Part shown: positions 63,143 to 64,000 of the stretch, piece by piece | Numbering within the stretch: the stretch's first letter is position 1 | How the letters are laid out: every line of letters starts with the position of its first letter | From: Billgrantia tianxiuensis | GTDB taxonomy: Bacteria; Pseudomonadota; Gammaproteobacteria; Pseudomonadales; Halomonadaceae | DNA: 64,000 nt | Assembly: GCF_009834345.1 (NCBI RefSeq) | Contig: NZ_CP035042.1 | Location: forward strand, 1,178,001 to 1,242,000 | Direction: 5' to 3' | Translations under genes and position numbers: made by a program | Notes under the pieces: generated by a model | The model's input: the letters and a program-made list of their open reading frames with translations, nothing else | Told to the model about the DNA's origin: nothing | Database searches by the model: none

Positions 63143-64000
63143 TCAATCCACCGGTCTCAGCCGATAGAGACTGCCCTGCGGGTCGTCGTTGAGCAGATAA
63201 ATGGCGCCATCGTGCCCCTGGCGTACGTCGCGAATCCTTCCAATCTGTCCATCGAGCACCATCTCCCAATCGCTCACCTGATCTCCCTCCAGCACCAGGC
63301 GATGCAACTGCTCGCTGTGCAGCCCGCCCGCCAACAGGTTGCCCTGCCAGGCATCGAACGTCTCCGCGGTGACCTGTGCCAGGCCGGAGGGGGCGAAGCG
63401 CTCTTCGAAGACGTGCACCGGATCGCGCATGCCGGGTAGGGAGTCTTCGCCGATGGGGTTACGGGAGCCGTAACCAAGCCCTAGGCTCACCTCGGGCCAG
63501 CCGTAGTTTTCACCACCGACCAGTAGGTTGAGTTCGTCGCCGCCCAGGGGGCCGTGCTCGGTGGCCCAGGCTTCTCCCTGCTGGGTGACGATCAGGCCTT
63601 GGGCGTTGCGGTTGCCAAGGGTGAAGATCTCGTCGAGAGTGTCCTCGTCATCGACGAAGGGGTTGTCGTCGGGGACGTCTCCGGTTTCCGTCAGGCGCAG
63701 TATGCTGCCGGCATGATCGCGGCTGTCCTGTGCCCGTGCTGGCGTGCCTCGTTCACCGATGCTCATCAGCAGGGTACCGTCGGGCAGCCAGGCGAGCCGT
63801 GAACCGTAGTGACGGCCCGGGTCGGCAGGTTGTCCCTGTACGAACAGGGTTTCGACATCGCTCAGACGGGCATCGTCCAGGCGAGCCCGGCCCAGGGCTG
63901 TGGCGGTCTGGCCGTTACCTTCGGGCTTGCTCCAGGTAAAGTAGATCCAGTCGTGTTCGCCGTCGCCATACTGGGGGTGCAGCACTACGTCGAGCAGGCC
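63143..64000 (-). CDS. PQQ-dependent sugar dehydrogenase (YliI/Asd-like), 5' end outside the window
   Basis: C-terminal 285 or so residues of a soluble aldose dehydrogenase; the gene enters from the right edge (GLLDVVLHPQYG). GNRNAQGLIVTQQGEAWATE and EHGPLGGDELNLL are the PQQ/Ca-binding signatures of the GDH-B/YliI family, and the end reads IYLLNDDPQGSLYRLRPVD. These enzymes oxidise aldoses in the periplasm. The signal peptide would lie beyond the window. It may not be functionally linked to the two-component pair downstream. Confidence 0.9.
   Translation of the reverse strand, partial: GLLDVVLHPQYGDGEHDWIYFTWSKPEGNGQTATALGRARLDDARLSDVETLFVQGQPADPGRHYGSRLAWLPDGTLLMSIGERGTPARAQDSRDHAGSILRLTETGDVPDDNPFVDDEDTLDEIFTLGNRNAQGLIVTQQGEAWATEHGPLGGDELNLLVGGENYGWPEVSLGLGYGSRNPIGEDSLPGMRDPVHVFEERFAPSGLAQVTAETFDAWQGNLLAGGLHSEQLHRLVLEGDQVSDWEMVLDGQIGRIRDVRQGHDGAIYLLNDDPQGSLYRLRPVD

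Overview
The window is ordinary chromosomal DNA from a GC-rich, halotolerant gammaproteobacterium, most likely a member of the Halomonadaceae (Halomonas or a close relative). The evidence is gene content and order: a seven-gene Mrp cation/proton antiporter operon, a betaine/choline-type BCCT transporter paired with a universal stress protein, a PHA-type PhaR regulator, and the conserved gammaproteobacterial runs amgK-murU // lptD-surA-pdxA-rsmA-apaG-apaH and tsaD // rpsU-dnaG-rpoD. I see no rRNA, tRNA, CRISPR array, prophage or insertion sequence.

Layout. 0.4-6.3 kb: mrpABCDEFG. 6.4-10.4 kb: lytic transglycosylase, an exported PRC-barrel-like protein, a retropepsin-like protease, rsmE and phaR. 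10.5-15.0 kb: purD, a thioesterase, a phosphoribulokinase-like gene, a HIT protein, coq7 and a DNA glycosylase. 15.0-17.4 kb (minus strand): osmC with a decayed partial copy upstream, then the cell-wall recycling pair murU-amgK. 17.5-25.3 kb: outer-membrane biogenesis (lptD, an unusually short surA), pdxA, rsmA, apaG, apaH, glpE and cca. 25.4-28.0 kb: folK/folB, plsY and tsaD. 28.2-32.6 kb: the rpsU-dnaG-rpoD macromolecular synthesis operon, closed by a strong terminator. 32.8-36.1 kb: a membrane protein, a LysR regulator and L-serine ammonia-lyase. 36.2-41.2 kb: a five-gene branched-chain-amino-acid-type ABC importer behind a perfect 14-bp palindrome. 41.2-44.3 kb: a LysR regulator divergent from the glutathione-dependent formaldehyde pathway (frmA, fghA). 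44.3-51.2 kb: mtgA, an EamA exporter, a DUF4168 protein, a cNMP/CBS/nucleotidyltransferase protein with a DnaQ-like exonuclease, and a GGDEF-EAL protein. 51.4-58.6 kb: BCCT transporter with UspA, then a polyamine-type ABC importer. 58.9-64.0 kb: an acidic lipoprotein, a repeat-rich secreted protein, a sigma-54 two-component pair, and a PQQ-type sugar dehydrogenase cut by the right edge.

Sequence quality matters here. Twelve genes, several of them normally essential (lptD, rsmA, dnaG), carry thirteen single-base deletions. Most are in short G or C runs, and each is restored by adding back one base. I read these as consensus errors and annotate the genes as intact with a flagged shift. The most interesting true features are a SurA lacking both parvulin domains, the vestigial osmC copy just upstream of osmC, two perfect palindromic operators sharing a TTACGT/ACGTAA core, and the pair of acidic or Pro/Gly/Asp-rich exported proteins near 59 kb.
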